40,208 nucleotides of DNA from Methylobacterium adhaesivum (GCF_022179065.1 NZ_BPQD01000022.1:1-40208), one strand, 5' to 3'. Counted from the first letter of the stretch, positions 18,165-27,549 are shown. Notes: generated by a model from the letters alone, not told the origin. Numbers and translations: made by a program.

Positions 18165-19367
18165 ATGACCGCTTTCCGTACCCTCGACGATGCCGGCGCC
18201 CTCAACGGCAAGCGCGTGCTCCTGCGCGTGGACGTCAACGTGCCCATGGAAGCCGGCCGCGTGACGGATGCGACCCGCATCGCGCGCATCGTGCCGACCA
18301 TCCGGGAGATCGCCGACAAGGGCGGACGGGTGGTGCTGCTCGCCCATTTCGGCCGTCCCAAGGGTAAGCCGGTGGCGAGCGAATCCCTGAAGCCCGTGGT
18401 GGCCGCCATCGCCGAGCATCTCGGCCGCCCGGTGGCCTTCGCCGAGGATTGCGTCGGCCCCGCCGCCGAAGCGGCCGTGGCCGCCCTCAAGGACGGCGAC
18501 GTCCTCCTCCTGGAAAACACCCGCTTTCATCCCGGCGAAGAGAAGAACGACCCGGCCTTCACCCGCGATCTTGCCGCCAACGGCGATCTCTTCGTCAACG
18601 AAGCCTTCTCGGCCGCGCACCGGGCCCACGCCTCCACCGAGGGTCTCGCCCACGTGCTGCCGGCCTATGCCGGCCGGCTGATGCAGGCCGAACTCGATGC
18701 CCTGACCAAGGGTCTGGAAGCGCCCGCGCGCCCCGTGATCGCCCTGGTCGGCGGCGCCAAGGTGTCTTCGAAAATCGACCTGCTGCAGAACCTCGTCGCC
18801 AAGGTCGACATGCTCGTCATCGGCGGCGGCATGGCCAACACCTTCCTGCACGCGCAGGGACTCGGGGTCGGTAAGTCCCTCTGCGAGAAGGATCTCGCTG
18901 AGACGGCCCTGCGCATCGTCGCGGCGGCGAAAGCCGCCAACTGCCGGATCATCCTGCCCGTGGACGCCGTCGTCGCCACGGAGTTCAAGGCGAATGCGGC
19001 CCACGAGACCGTGTCAGTCGCGGCCGTGCCCGACACAGGTATGATCCTCGATGCCGGCCCCGCCACGGTGGCCGAGATCAACGCTGCCATCGACACGGCG
19101 GCGACCCTGGTGTGGAACGGCCCCCTCGGCGCCTTCGAACTCACCCCCTTCGACGCAGCGACAGTGGCGGCGGCCCGCCACGCGGCCGAGCGGACGGCGT
19201 CCGGCAAGCTGGTCTCCGTCGCGGGCGGCGGCGATACCGTGGCGGCCCTCAACCATGCCGGCGTGGCCGAGACGTTCTCGTACGTCTCCACCGCCGGCGG
19301 TGCCTTCCTCGAATGGCTGGAAGGCAAGGAACTGCCCGGCGTCGAGGCCCTGCGCGCCAAGGCCTGA
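18165..19367 (+). CDS. pgk: Phosphoglycerate kinase
   Basis: Transfers phosphate between 1,3-bisphosphoglycerate and ADP, 400 residues. The N-domain has the 3-PG site [12 protein letters not shown] and AHFGRPKGK, with [16 protein letters not shown] and [14 protein letters not shown]; the C-domain has [31 protein letters not shown] and the nucleotide-binding [15 protein letters not shown]. The length matches the family. It is preceded by the coiled-coil membrane protein gene and followed by fba after 209 bp, so gap, pgk and fba are in carbon-flow order. Confidence 0.98.
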   Translation: MTAFRTLDDAGALNGKRVLLRVDVNVPMEAGRVTDATRIARIVPTIREIADKGGRVVLLAHFGRPKGKPVASESLKPVVAAIAEHLGRPVAFAEDCVGPAAEAAVAALKDGDVLLLENTRFHPGEEKNDPAFTRDLAANGDLFVNEAFSAAHRAHASTEGLAHVLPAYAGRLMQAELDALTKGLEAPARPVIALVGGAKVSSKIDLLQNLVAKVDMLVIGGGMANTFLHAQGLGVGKSLCEKDLAETALRIVAAAKAANCRIILPVDAVVATEFKANAAHETVSVAAVPDTGMILDAGPATVAEINAAIDTAATLVWNGPLGAFELTPFDAATVAAARHAAERTASGKLVSVAGGGDTVAALNHAGVAETFSYVSTAGGAFLEWLEGKELPGVEALRAKA

Positions 19368-19576
19368 CACCTTTTCTACGGCACTCAATCGACCCGCGAC
19401 GCCGCCGGTCGCGCGGGGGACTTGCCCAGTCGCCCGCGCCGGACATTCTTGGGATGAGGCGATCGCTTGGGACGGCCGTCGATAGCGGTTGCGACGGAGC
19501 GGCAAACGTCAGAAAAGACGAGCCAAATTCAACGGACGGCGCCTCACGGGGTCGGCCTCATCGTGTGGAGAAACCC

Positions 19577-20650
19577 ATGGCCCGCATCACCCTGAGGCAG
19601 CTCCTGGACCATGCCGCCGAGCATGAATACGGCGTGCCGGCGTTCAACCTGAACAACATGGAGCAGGGCCTCGCCATCATGGCGGCGGCGGATGCCACCG
19701 ATTCGCCCGTCATCCTCCAGGCGAGCAAGGGCGCGCGCGCCTACGCAAACGACATCGTACTCGCCAAGCTCATCGACGGCCTCGTCGAAGTCTATCCGCA
19801 CATCCCCGTTTGCATGCACCTCGACCACGGCAGCGACGAGGCCACCTGCGCCACGGCGATCCAGTACGGATTCACGTCGGTGATGATGGACGGGTCGCTC
19901 AAGGCCGACGGCAAGACCCCGGCCGATTACGCCTACAACGTCGAGATCACCCGCAACGTGACGAGGATGGCCCATTGGGCCGGCGTGTCGGTGGAGGGCG
20001 AACTCGGCGTGCTCGGCTCCCTCGAGAGCGGCGAGGGCGAGGCCGAGGACGGCCACGGCGCCGAGGGCGTGCTCAGCCACGACCAGCTTCTGACCGATCC
20101 CGACGAGGCGGTGAAGTTCGTCGAAGCCACGAAGGTCGACGCCCTCGCGGTCGCCATGGGCACCAGCCACGGCGCCTACAAGTTCACGCGCAAACCCGAC
20201 GGCGAAGTGCTCGCCATGAACGTGATCGAGGAGATCCATCGCCGACTGCCCACGACGCACCTCGTGATGCACGGCTCTTCCTCGGTGCCGCAGGACCTGC
20301 AGGACATCATCAATCAGTATGGCGGCGCGATGAAGCCGACCTGGGGCGTGCCGGTGGAGGAGATCCAGCGCGGCATCAAGCACGGCGTGCGCAAGATCAA
20401 CATCGACACCGACAACCGCATGGCGATGACCGGGCAGATCCGGAAGATCCTCGCCGAGAACAAGGCCGAGTTCGATCCGCGCAAGTACCTCAAGCCCGCC
20501 ATGGAGGCGATGACGAAGCTCTGCCGCCAGCGCTTCGAGGAGTTCGGCACCGCTGGTAAGGGCTCGAAGATCCGCCCGATCTCCGTGGCCAACATGGCCA
20601 AGCGCTACGCCGACGGCTCCCTCGATCCGAAGATCGGCGCGGCGCGCTGA
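19577..20650 (+). CDS. fba: Class II fructose-bisphosphate aldolase
   Basis: Zinc-dependent aldolase that cleaves or forms fructose-1,6-bisphosphate and, in Calvin-type organisms, also sedoheptulose-1,7-bisphosphate. The 357-residue protein has AFNLNNMEQ, the zinc/base motif [18 protein letters not shown], the EGELGVLG segment, [19 protein letters not shown] and the C-terminal [25 protein letters not shown] ribosome site stands 7 nt before the ATG. Longer upstream frames cover pgk and are shadows. The ThiE-like gene begins 26 nt later, so transcription probably continues into it. Confidence 0.97.
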   Translation: MARITLRQLLDHAAEHEYGVPAFNLNNMEQGLAIMAAADATDSPVILQASKGARAYANDIVLAKLIDGLVEVYPHIPVCMHLDHGSDEATCATAIQYGFTSVMMDGSLKADGKTPADYAYNVEITRNVTRMAHWAGVSVEGELGVLGSLESGEGEAEDGHGAEGVLSHDQLLTDPDEAVKFVEATKVDALAVAMGTSHGAYKFTRKPDGEVLAMNVIEEIHRRLPTTHLVMHGSSSVPQDLQDIINQYGGAMKPTWGVPVEEIQRGIKHGVRKINIDTDNRMAMTGQIRKILAENKAEFDPRKYLKPAMEAMTKLCRQRFEEFGTAGKGSKIRPISVANMAKRYADGSLDPKIGAAR

Positions 20651-20676
20651 GCGCCCGATCGTCCGGAGGGAACCCC

Positions 20677-21336
20677 ATGGCCGAGCCCCGCACCCGCCTC
20701 GCCCTCTTGACCCCGCACCGGGTCGAGGCGGGGGACGCCGACGCCCTCGCGGCGGCCCTCACGGCGGCCTGCGCGGCCGGTGACGTCGCCGCCGTGATCC
20801 TGCGGCTCGCGCCCTCCGACGAGCGCAGCCTCGTGAACCTCGTCAAGCGCATAGGCCCGGCGGCGCAGGGCACCGGGGCGGCCCTCGTGGTCGCCTGTCC
20901 CGGATTCGCCGGCGACATCGTCAGCGTCTCCGCGCGGGGTGGCGCCGACGGCGTCCACCTCGACAAGGCGCGCGACGGAGACCTTGCCGAGCTGCGCGAG
21001 CGCCTCGACGACGGACGGATCCTCGGCGCCGGAGGTCACGAGCAGAAGCACGCGGCCATGGAAGCCGGCGAGGCCGGCGTCGATTACGTCATGTTCGGTG
21101 GCCTCTACGCCGATGGGATAGCGCCCGAGGCCGCGACGGTCCTCGACCGGGCCGCGTGGTGGACGGAGATCTTCGAGACGCCCTGTATCGCTGTGGCCCA
21201 CGAAGCGGGCGAGATCGACGCCCTTGTGGCGACAGGCGTGGAATTTCTTGGGTTGGAAAGCGCCCTGTGGATGGGTGACGAAGCAGACGTAGCCGCGATC
21301 CAGGCAATCGTGACGGCGGCGGGGTCCGCCGCGTGA
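20677..21336 (+). CDS. ThiE-fold protein with altered active site
   Basis: A 219-residue TIM-barrel protein resembling thiamine-phosphate synthase (ThiE). It keeps the framework GGADGVHLDKA, AGVDYVMFGGLYADG and GVEFLGLESALW. Residues needed for catalysis look replaced: the ND of the pyrophosphate/Mg site is CPGF (VVACPGFAG), the GxSxH turn is GAGGHEQKH, the phosphate-loop T-x-T is missing after GGLYADG, and the GGI loop is AVAHEAG. Thus thiamine-phosphate synthase activity is doubtful. A GGAGGG site precedes the ATG. The stop overlaps the start of the Sel1-repeat gene by four bases, so the two are translationally coupled. Confidence 0.75.
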   Translation: MAEPRTRLALLTPHRVEAGDADALAAALTAACAAGDVAAVILRLAPSDERSLVNLVKRIGPAAQGTGAALVVACPGFAGDIVSVSARGGADGVHLDKARDGDLAELRERLDDGRILGAGGHEQKHAAMEAGEAGVDYVMFGGLYADGIAPEAATVLDRAAWWTEIFETPCIAVAHEAGEIDALVATGVEFLGLESALWMGDEADVAAIQAIVTAAGSAA

Positions 21337-22409
21337 GGGCCATCGCGCCCCTAATCGCAGCAAACCTGGTGCTGACGGTGCCGGCCATGGCCGTGGCGGA
21401 AACGCCGCGACCGGCAACCGCCGTGGCACCGGGCGCGAACACGCAAACACCGCCGACGTCACAAGCGCCGCTCCCGAAGGCAGCCACGAAGGAAGTCTTC
21501 ACCGCGCCGCTGAAGGAACTGCCGACGCCCTACACGCCCGGTGTGATGGGCGCCCGCCCGCCCACGGCGAACAAGGAAACCGATATCGCCTTCGGCGCCT
21601 ATCAGCGCGGCCAATACACCACCGCCTTTCGCGAGGCGACGAAGCGGCTGACGGCCAACCCCAAGGACGCCGCGGCGATGACGCTGCTCGGTGAGCTCTA
21701 CAACCAGGGCCTCGGCATCAAGCAGGACCCGAAGAAGGCCGCCGAATGGTATCGTCTGGCCGCTGCGCAAGGCGACATCCACGCCATGGCGTCGCTCGGC
21801 CTCATGTCCATCGACGGTCGCGGCGGCCCGAAGGATCTGAAGGCCGGTCAGCACTGGCTGGAGCAGGCCTCCGCGAAGGGTGATGCCACGGCCTCCTACA
21901 ACCTCGCGCTGATCCTCCTCGGCACGGGCAAGGAAGCCGATCAGGCCCGCGCCGCGACGCTGTTCCGCAAGGCCGCCGACGGCGAGATCGGCGCCGCCCA
22001 GCACGATCTCGGCGTCCTCTATCTTCAGGGACGGGGCGTGCCGAAGGATCCAGCCCAGGCCGCCGAACTGTTTCGCCGGGCCGCCGACAATGGCGATCTC
22101 GCCGGTGAGGTCGAGTTCGCCATCCTGCTCTTCAACGGCACAGGGGTGCCCAAGGATGAGGTCCGGGCGGCGCGCTACTTCCTGCACGCGGCGTCGCGCG
22201 GCAACGCCATCGCCCAGAACCGCGTCGCGCGCCTCTACGCGTCCGGACGCGGCATACCGAAGAACACCGTGGAGGCCGCGGCCTGGAATCTCGCCGCCGC
22301 GGCGCAGGGCCTCTCCGACGGCTGGCTCGACCAGAACCTGACGGACCTGACACCCGAGGAGCGGACCCGCGCCGAGCGGATGGCCTCCGAGCGGGCCAAC
22401 GTGAAGTAG
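21333..22409 (+). CDS. Exported Sel1-repeat protein
   Basis: A 358-residue protein with a signal peptide (residues 1-22) and a Pro/Thr-rich linker to ~75. About seven Sel1-like repeats of 36 residues follow, with the hallmarks LGELYNQGLGIKQDPKKAAEWY, LGLMSIDGRGGPKD, LGVLYLQGRGVPKDPAQAAEL and LYASGRGIPKNTVEAAAW. Sel1 proteins such as ExoR serve as scaffolds or signalling regulators in the periplasm. The GTG start overlaps the ThiE-like stop (GTGA), so the start is well placed. Its location after fba suggests a stress or envelope role, without direct support. Confidence 0.85.
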   Translation: MRAIAPLIAANLVLTVPAMAVAETPRPATAVAPGANTQTPPTSQAPLPKAATKEVFTAPLKELPTPYTPGVMGARPPTANKETDIAFGAYQRGQYTTAFREATKRLTANPKDAAAMTLLGELYNQGLGIKQDPKKAAEWYRLAAAQGDIHAMASLGLMSIDGRGGPKDLKAGQHWLEQASAKGDATASYNLALILLGTGKEADQARAATLFRKAADGEIGAAQHDLGVLYLQGRGVPKDPAQAAELFRRAADNGDLAGEVEFAILLFNGTGVPKDEVRAARYFLHAASRGNAIAQNRVARLYASGRGIPKNTVEAAAWNLAAAAQGLSDGWLDQNLTDLTPEERTRAERMASERANVK

Positions 22410-22514
22410 ACCGCCCGACCCCGACCGGGGATGAGGCCGGCGCCAAACATGCTATGGCCCTATCCACGCCGTATCGTCCCGACGTTCTTTGAATCGACCC
22501 GGACCCTTCAAGCG

Positions 22515-23309
22515 ATGATCAGCTCACCCCTTATGACCGTTATGGTCGATGCCGTCCGCAAGGCCGCCCGTGGCCTCAAGCGCGACTACGGCGAGATCGA
22601 GAACCTTCAGGTTTCGCGTAAAGGGCCGGGCAACTTCGTCTCGGCGGCGGACCGCAAGGCCGAGGAGGTACTGCGCGACGCCCTGATGAAGGCCCGGCCC
22701 GGCTACGGCCTCGTGCTCGAGGAGTCCGGCATCGTCGAGGGGGCGGACAAGAGCCACACCTGGCACGTCGATCCCCTGGACGGCACCACCAACTTCCTCC
22801 ACGGCATCCCGCATTTCGCCATCTCGGTCGGCCTTGAGCGCGAGGGCCAGATCGTGGCTGGCGTGATCTACGATCCGGCCAAGGACGAGCTGTTCGTGGC
22901 CGAGCGCGGCAAGGGCGCCTACCTCAACAACCGTCGCCTGCGCGTATCCGGCCGTGTCGACATGGCGGATGCCCTCGTGGCCTATGGCTCGCCGTATCTC
23001 GGGCGCGGCGACCATCCGAAACTCCTGCGCGAGGTCGCCGCCGTGATGGCGGTGAGCGGCGGAATCCGCCGGTTCGGTTCGGCAGCCCTCGACCTCGCCT
23101 ATGTCGCGTGCGGACGCTCGGACCTGTACTGGGAGCGCGACCTGCAGACCTGGGACATCGCCGCGGGCATCATCCTCGTCCGCGAGGCCGGCGGCTTCGT
23201 CTCCAGCGCCGATGGCGGTGCCGAGCCCCTGGCGGCCCGTTCCGTCGCGGCCGGCAACGAGCATCTCCACGGGGACCTCGTGAAGCTCCTGCGCCGCGCC
23301 AACGCCTGA
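22515..23309 (+). CDS. suhB: Inositol monophosphatase family (SuhB-like)
   Basis: Mg-dependent phosphatase of the inositol monophosphatase/SuhB family, 264 residues. The metal ligands are Glu70 (LVLEESG), Asp86 and Asp89 in DPLDGTTNF, and Asp214 in WDIAAGI. The ATG at 22515 gives the family length; upstream in-frame ATGs only lengthen it. The family can act on inositol-1-phosphate, fructose-1,6-bisphosphate or 3'-phosphoadenosine-5'-phosphate, and in E. coli SuhB also assists rRNA antitermination; the exact role is undetermined. It is followed 41 nt later by apt. Confidence 0.88.
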   Translation: MISSPLMTVMVDAVRKAARGLKRDYGEIENLQVSRKGPGNFVSAADRKAEEVLRDALMKARPGYGLVLEESGIVEGADKSHTWHVDPLDGTTNFLHGIPHFAISVGLEREGQIVAGVIYDPAKDELFVAERGKGAYLNNRRLRVSGRVDMADALVAYGSPYLGRGDHPKLLREVAAVMAVSGGIRRFGSAALDLAYVACGRSDLYWERDLQTWDIAAGIILVREAGGFVSSADGGAEPLAARSVAAGNEHLHGDLVKLLRRANA

Positions 23310-23350
23310 ACCTACTCCCCTCGACACCGCCCCCGACGAAGGCCGCTGCC

Positions 23351-23896
23351 ATGGATTCCCGCCGCCACATCGCCCTGAAGGAGTCGATCCGTTCGATTCC
23401 TGATTACCCGAAGCCCGGCATCGTGTTCCGCGACATCACCACCCTGCTCAGCGATCCGCGCGCCTTCCGGCGGGCGGTGGATGCCCTCGTGCATCCGTTC
23501 GCGGGCGGGCGGATCGATCAGGTCGCGGGCATTGAGGCGCGCGGCTTCATTCTCGGCGGAGCGGTGGCGCACCAGCTGTCGTCGGGGTTCGTGCCAATCC
23601 GCAAGAAGGGCAAACTACCCCACAAGACCGTCTCCATCGCCTACGCCCTGGAATACGGCACAGACGAGATGGAAATCCACGTGGACGCCATCAAGCCGGG
23701 CGACCGCGTGCTCCTGGTCGACGATCTCATCGCCACGGGTGGCACCGCCTGCGCCGCGGTCAACCTGCTGCGCCGGATCGGCGCCGAGGTGGTGGCGGCC
23801 TGTTTCGTCATCGATCTGCCGGAGATCGGCGGCGCCCAGAAGCTGCGCGACCTCGACGTGCCGGTGCGGACCCTGATGGAATTCGACGGCCATTGA
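23351..23896 (+). CDS. apt: Adenine phosphoribosyltransferase
   Basis: Salvages adenine to AMP with PRPP, 181 residues. The PRPP-binding loop is [15 protein letters not shown], preceded by [13 protein letters not shown] and the [12 protein letters not shown] segment, with [14 protein letters not shown] as in Apt. The start ATG is just after the SuhB-like stop. It converges on purQ, with a repeat element and a terminator between them. Confidence 0.96.
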   Translation: MDSRRHIALKESIRSIPDYPKPGIVFRDITTLLSDPRAFRRAVDALVHPFAGGRIDQVAGIEARGFILGGAVAHQLSSGFVPIRKKGKLPHKTVSIAYALEYGTDEMEIHVDAIKPGDRVLLVDDLIATGGTACAAVNLLRRIGAEVVAACFVIDLPEIGGAQKLRDLDVPVRTLMEFDGH

Positions 23897-23908
23897 GGCG
23901 GGGAGCTT

Positions 23909-23960
23909 CCTTCTCCCCTCAGCGGGAGAAGGTGGCCCGCGAAGCGGGTCGGATGAGGGG
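23909..23960. repeat. Interspersed intergenic repeat element
   Basis: A 52-bp block of the common proteobacterial interspersed type: an inverted repeat (CCTTCTCCC...GGGAGAAGG, 23909-23932), the motif GTGGCCCGCGAAGCGGGTCGG with its own small hairpin, and GATGAGGGG. I recognise it as a widespread REP-like element of Hyphomicrobiales. It lies between the convergent apt and purQ genes, the usual location of such elements. Confidence 0.6.
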
Positions 23961-24018
23961 AGCACTGTCCTTATTCGAAGAGGTCAGCGCCGCCCCTCTC
24001 CCGGTCGTTTTGCTACCA

Positions 24019-24047
24019 CCCTCCCCTGCAAAGGGGGGAGGGTTTTT
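24019..24047 (+). terminator. Intrinsic terminator after apt
   Basis: The stem CCCTCCCC (24019-24026) pairs with GGGGAGGG (24035-24042), followed by five T residues (24043-24047) on the plus strand. It is 122 nt past the apt stop, between the repeat element and the convergent purQ. Confidence 0.8.
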
Positions 24048-24052
24048 GCCGC

Positions 24053-24733
24053 CTAAGCTGCCAAACTCGCGAAAAGCCCGCGTCCGTCCGTGCCACCGAC
24101 CAAGTCTTCCACGAAGTTCTCCGGGTGGGGCATCAAGCCCAGCACGTTGAGCTTTTCCGAATAGATGCCCGCGATGGAGTTGAGCGAGCCATTGCGATTG
24201 GCATCCACCGTCAGGGCCCCCGACGCGTCGCAGTAGCGGAACGCGACGCGGCCATCACCTTCAAGACGCGCGATGGTATCGGCATCCGCGAAATAATTGC
24301 CTTCGCCGTGTGCCACGCAAACGTCGATCACCTGATCCTTGGCGTAAGCCGTGGTGAAGCGCGTGTCGGCGCGTTCCACCCGCAGCAACTGCCGATGGCA
24401 GATGAAGCGGCGATCGACATTGCGCATGAGTACGCCCGGCAGGAGACCGGATTCGCACAGGATCTGGAAGCCGTTGCAGATGCCCAGAACGAGGCCGCCG
24501 CGCGCCGCGTGCGCCCGCACGGCATCCATGGCGGCCGCCCGGCCCGCGATCGCGCCGCAGCGCAGGTAATCGCCATAGGAGAACCCGCCTGGCAGGACGG
24601 CGAGGTCGGTTCCAGCCGGCAGTTCGGTGTCGGCGTGCCAGACCTTCACCACTTCGGCCCCGGCCTGGGTGAGGGCGCGGGCCACGTCCGCGTCGCGGTT
24701 CGAGCCCGGAAAGACGACGATGGCGGCGCGCAT
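24053..24733 (-). CDS. purQ: FGAM synthase glutaminase subunit
   Basis: Class I glutamine amidotransferase that supplies ammonia to formylglycinamidine ribonucleotide synthase (PurL). The 226-residue protein has PGSNRD, PGGFSYGDYLRCG, the nucleophile Cys86 in LGICNGFQIL, and the His203/Glu205 pair in MPHPENF. Its ATG overlaps the purS stop by one base (TGATG), so translation is coupled. PurL, the partner subunit, is not in the window. Confidence 0.97.
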   Translation of the reverse strand: MRAAIVVFPGSNRDADVARALTQAGAEVVKVWHADTELPAGTDLAVLPGGFSYGDYLRCGAIAGRAAAMDAVRAHAARGGLVLGICNGFQILCESGLLPGVLMRNVDRRFICHRQLLRVERADTRFTTAYAKDQVIDVCVAHGEGNYFADADTIARLEGDGRVAFRYCDASGALTVDANRNGSLNSIAGIYSEKLNVLGLMPHPENFVEDLVGGTDGRGLFASLAA

Positions 24734-24972
24734 CAGAGAATCTCGATCGCGTAGTTCTCGACCACGGTGTTGGCGAGAAGCTTTTCGCACGCGGCCTTGA
24801 GGGTCGCTTCGGCCGCCGCGCGATCGTCGCCGGCGAGCTCGACGTCGAATACCTTGCCCTGGCGCACCCCGTCGACGCCGGAGAGGCCGAACGAGGTCAG
24901 GGCCGCCTCGATCGCCTTGCCCTGCGGATCGAGCACGCCGGTCTTCAGGGTGACGATGATGCGTGCTTTCAT
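24733..24972 (-). CDS. purS: FGAM synthase subunit PurS
   Basis: Small accessory subunit, 79 residues, bridging PurQ and PurL. The fold is visible as KARIIVTLKTGVLDPQG, AIEAALTSFG, GKVFDVELAG, and the terminal CEKLLANTVVENYAIEI. It is the first gene of the purS-purQ pair; a promoter should lie in the short gap upstream, toward the small membrane protein gene. Confidence 0.96.
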   Translation of the reverse strand: MKARIIVTLKTGVLDPQGKAIEAALTSFGLSGVDGVRQGKVFDVELAGDDRAAAEATLKAACEKLLANTVVENYAIEIL

Positions 24973-25057
24973 GGGCCTGAACTCGACTGCGCGTGGCGGG
25001 GCGCCCCCGCGATAATCGGGAAACGCCGCCCTGGCAACGCGGACCGGCCCGTCGTCC

Positions 25058-25297
25058 CTAGCGGCGGGGCGTGGCGGGCGCGGTGCGCAGGGGCTCGATG
25101 CTGGTGGCCCGGCGCCAAAGCTGAAGCATCACCCAGGCGGCACAGAGGCTGAACAGGGCCATCAGCACGTGGCCGACGGTATCGCCCAGCTCGAAGATGC
25201 CGGCCAGCGCCCATCCGGCCGCGATAGCGACGGCGAAGACTTCCGTGCCGACCAGGACCATCATGCTGACGATCGTGATGAGATTGCGCGTGTTCAC
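25058..25297 (-). CDS. Small two-helix membrane protein
   Basis: A 79-residue protein with two hydrophobic segments (SMMVLVGTEVFAVAIAAGWAL and HVLMALFSLCAAWVMLQLW) joined by a short loop with Glu and Asp, ending in a basic Thr/Pro-rich tail. I do not recognise the family, though short proteins of this shape are common in Hyphomicrobiales. The start is GTG with a weak GAGG-like site 11 nt upstream. It lies between purS and the response regulator gene on the same strand. Confidence 0.65.
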   Translation of the reverse strand: MNTRNLITIVSMMVLVGTEVFAVAIAAGWALAGIFELGDTVGHVLMALFSLCAAWVMLQLWRRATSIEPLRTAPATPRR

Positions 25298-25405
25298 TGG
25301 CGTGGCGCCTCGTTTGTCGTTCCGTCACGACCGACCCTCATGGGGCCAGCGATGCCGCGAAGTAGCGCGATCCGGCGGGACCGCGCAACTTCGCAGGCAT
25401 GCGCG

Positions 25406-26008
25406 TTACCGCGGCGCGCGCTTGGCCAGGATGCGCTGCAGGGTCCGGCGGTGCATGTTGAGACGCCGCGCCGTCTCCGAGACGTTGCGGCTACACAGCT
25501 CGTAGACCCGCTGGATGTGCTCCCAGCGCACCCGGTCGGCCGACATCGGATTTTCCGGTGGATCGGCGCGTTCGCCCGGCTGGGCCATGAGGGTGCCGTG
25601 AATCTCGTCGGCGTCGGCGGGCTTGGCGAGGTAGTCGAATGCGCCGAGCTTCACCGCCGTCACCGCCGTGGCGATGTTGCCGTACCCCGTGAGGATCACG
25701 CCGCGCGCTTCGGGGCGACGCTCCTTCAGACGGGCGATGACATCGAGGCCGTTGCCGTCGGCGAGACGCATGTCGATGACCGCGAAGGCGGGAGCCCGCG
25801 CGTCCACCATCGACACGCCTTCGGCGACGCTCTCGGCGACGTGGACCTCGTAGCCGCGCATCTCCATCGCACGGGCCAAGCGAGTGGAAAACGGCTTGTC
25901 GTCGTCGACGATAAGGAGGCTGCGATCGGCGAAGGCAGCCAGAGGATCGTTGTCGCCGAGGGGTATGATGTCGGCGCCGGGCGCCGTCGTTCCAGTCTGC
26001 GTCAGCAT
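25406..26008 (-). CDS. regA: Redox response regulator ActR/RegA/PrrA type
   Basis: DNA-binding response regulator, 200 residues. The receiver domain has the acidic pocket VDDDKPF (34-40), phosphoacceptor Asp79 in FAVIDMRLADGNG, Thr107 (LTGYG) and Lys129 in YLAKP. The C-terminal Fis-like helix-turn-helix (about 160-198) has RWEHIQRVYELC and SETARRLNMHRRTLQRIL. Members control respiration, photosynthesis, nitrogen and carbon fixation genes in response to redox state. The gene follows its sensor with a 44-nt gap, and AGGGAG is 9 nt upstream of its ATG. Confidence 0.93.
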   Translation of the reverse strand: MLTQTGTTAPGADIIPLGDNDPLAAFADRSLLIVDDDKPFSTRLARAMEMRGYEVHVAESVAEGVSMVDARAPAFAVIDMRLADGNGLDVIARLKERRPEARGVILTGYGNIATAVTAVKLGAFDYLAKPADADEIHGTLMAQPGERADPPENPMSADRVRWEHIQRVYELCSRNVSETARRLNMHRRTLQRILAKRAPR

Positions 26009-26052
26009 GCGACGCGTCTCCCTGAGTTCGGTGTGTCGGTTTCGCTACAACT

Positions 26053-27447
26053 TCAGAGGTTTATATAGGCACCGGATTGATCCTGATCAGGGGTTGGCAC
26101 CTCCCCGTTCTGTGCATGTCGGCCTGCCGTAATGCCGCGCTCGAAAGCCTGACGCGTCCAGGACACGCGGACGACGGCGCCCGTCGCGGAGGACCCGGAC
26201 GCGTTGGACAAGGTGAGCTGCGCTCCGGAGCGCTCGATGAGCGTCTTGGCGATGAAGAGACCGAGACCGAGGCCGGCGCCGGTGCTATCGCCCGAGCGGG
26301 TCCGGTCGGCTCCCCGCGTGGTCACGTAGGGCTCGCCCGCGCGGAGGAGCACCTCGCCGGAAAACCCCGGACCGTCGTCGCGCATCTCGAGCCAGACCTG
26401 ATCGTAGGTCCAGCGCGCCTCGATGATCACCCGGGTCTCGGCGAAATCCACGGCGTTGTCGATGATGTTAGCCAGCCCGAACAGCACGCCGGGATTGCGC
26501 CGGCACGAGGGTTCGGGCCCCTCCCCCCGGCTCGTGACATCAAGGATGATGCCCATGGCGCGTTGGGGGTCGACGAGTTCCTCCACGAGGTGGCTCAGGG
26601 TCACGGTCTGGAGGAAGCCGGCTCCATCGCCGTCGAGAGAGGTCAGTTTGGACAGGATGCTGCGGCATCGGTCGACTTGATCCCTTAGCAGGGCCAGATC
26701 CTCGCGCACGCTCGGCGACGCCGTGGGCGCAAGCTGGCGGCTGAGTTCCTTCGTGACCACCATGATGGTGCCGAGCGGGGTGCCGAGTTCGTGCGCCGCC
26801 GCCGCCGCCAGGCCGTCGAGCTGCGACAGGTGCTGCTCGCGGGCCAGCACGAGTTCCGTAGCGGCCAGCGCCTGGGCGAGGAGACGGGTCTCCTCGGCGA
26901 CCTTCCAGGCATAGACCCCCGTGAACGCCGTCCCGAGGAGGATCGCGGTCCAGACCCCGGAAATGTAGAGAAACGGCAGTTCGAGGCGCCCATCGGCGAA
27001 CCACGGCAGGGGCCGGTGGACCAGCGCCAACAGGGTCGCGAGGCCGATGGCGAGGAGCCCCAACGCCAAGGTGCGCTCGGGCGGAAGGGCTGTCGCCGAG
27101 ATCAGCACGGGTGCGAGGAACAGGAGCGAGAACGGGTTCTGCAGACCGCCTGTGAGGAACAGCAGGGCGGCAAGCTGGATGATGTCGAAGGCAAGGAGCA
27201 GCGCCGCGGAATCGTCGCTGAGGCGATAGCTCGCCGGAAACCGGATGCGGAGCGCCAGGTTCAGCCAGGACGAGGCGGCGATGACGAGGAAACACCACCC
27301 GAACGGCAGGGGCAGCCCGAGGCCGAACTGTGCCCCGACCACGGCGGCGCTCTGGCCGGTAATCGCGAGCCAGCGCAGGCGGACGAACGTATCGAGCCGC
27401 AGATGCCGCGCGTCGCGTCCGAGACCGTTGGTGCCGATATCCATCAT
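26053..27447 (-). CDS. regB: Redox sensor histidine kinase RegB/ActS/PrrB type
   Basis: Six-helix membrane histidine kinase, 464 residues. The RegB heptapeptide linked to quinone sensing is GGLQNPF (100-106), between the third and fourth helices. The H-box is AAHELGTPLGT with His219; Cys261, 42 residues further on in DQVDRCRSIL, fits the position of the redox-active cysteine of RegB. The ATP-binding N-box (NIIDNAVDF), DDGPGF and GLGLGLFIAK follow. It is followed by the regulator gene on the same strand and diverges from phaZ, so the pair may control the neighbouring gene (inference). Confidence 0.93.
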   Translation of the reverse strand: MMDIGTNGLGRDARHLRLDTFVRLRWLAITGQSAAVVGAQFGLGLPLPFGWCFLVIAASSWLNLALRIRFPASYRLSDDSAALLLAFDIIQLAALLFLTGGLQNPFSLLFLAPVLISATALPPERTLALGLLAIGLATLLALVHRPLPWFADGRLELPFLYISGVWTAILLGTAFTGVYAWKVAEETRLLAQALAATELVLAREQHLSQLDGLAAAAAHELGTPLGTIMVVTKELSRQLAPTASPSVREDLALLRDQVDRCRSILSKLTSLDGDGAGFLQTVTLSHLVEELVDPQRAMGIILDVTSRGEGPEPSCRRNPGVLFGLANIIDNAVDFAETRVIIEARWTYDQVWLEMRDDGPGFSGEVLLRAGEPYVTTRGADRTRSGDSTGAGLGLGLFIAKTLIERSGAQLTLSNASGSSATGAVVRVSWTRQAFERGITAGRHAQNGEVPTPDQDQSGAYINL

Positions 27448-27535
27448 GTCGTCAGAACGATAGGGCTTCGCGCGTGCACGTCCATCCCATCATGAGCAAT
27501 CACTTCGCTCACAACCCAATCGGCCACCTTCTAAT

Positions 27536-27549
27536 GTACGTTACCGTAC
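27536..27549. promoter_or_regulatory. Inverted repeat upstream of phaZ and regB
   Basis: Perfect 5-bp arms GTACG and CGTAC around a 4-bp spacer (TTAC), in the regB-phaZ divergent region, about 89 bp before regB and 183 bp before phaZ. The size fits a dimeric repressor such as TetR-type, but I cannot name the protein. The arms are short and could arise by chance. Confidence 0.35.

Noticed and set aside
20677-21336. Plain thiE annotation
   Set aside because: Key catalytic motifs are not present, so I call it ThiE-fold only.
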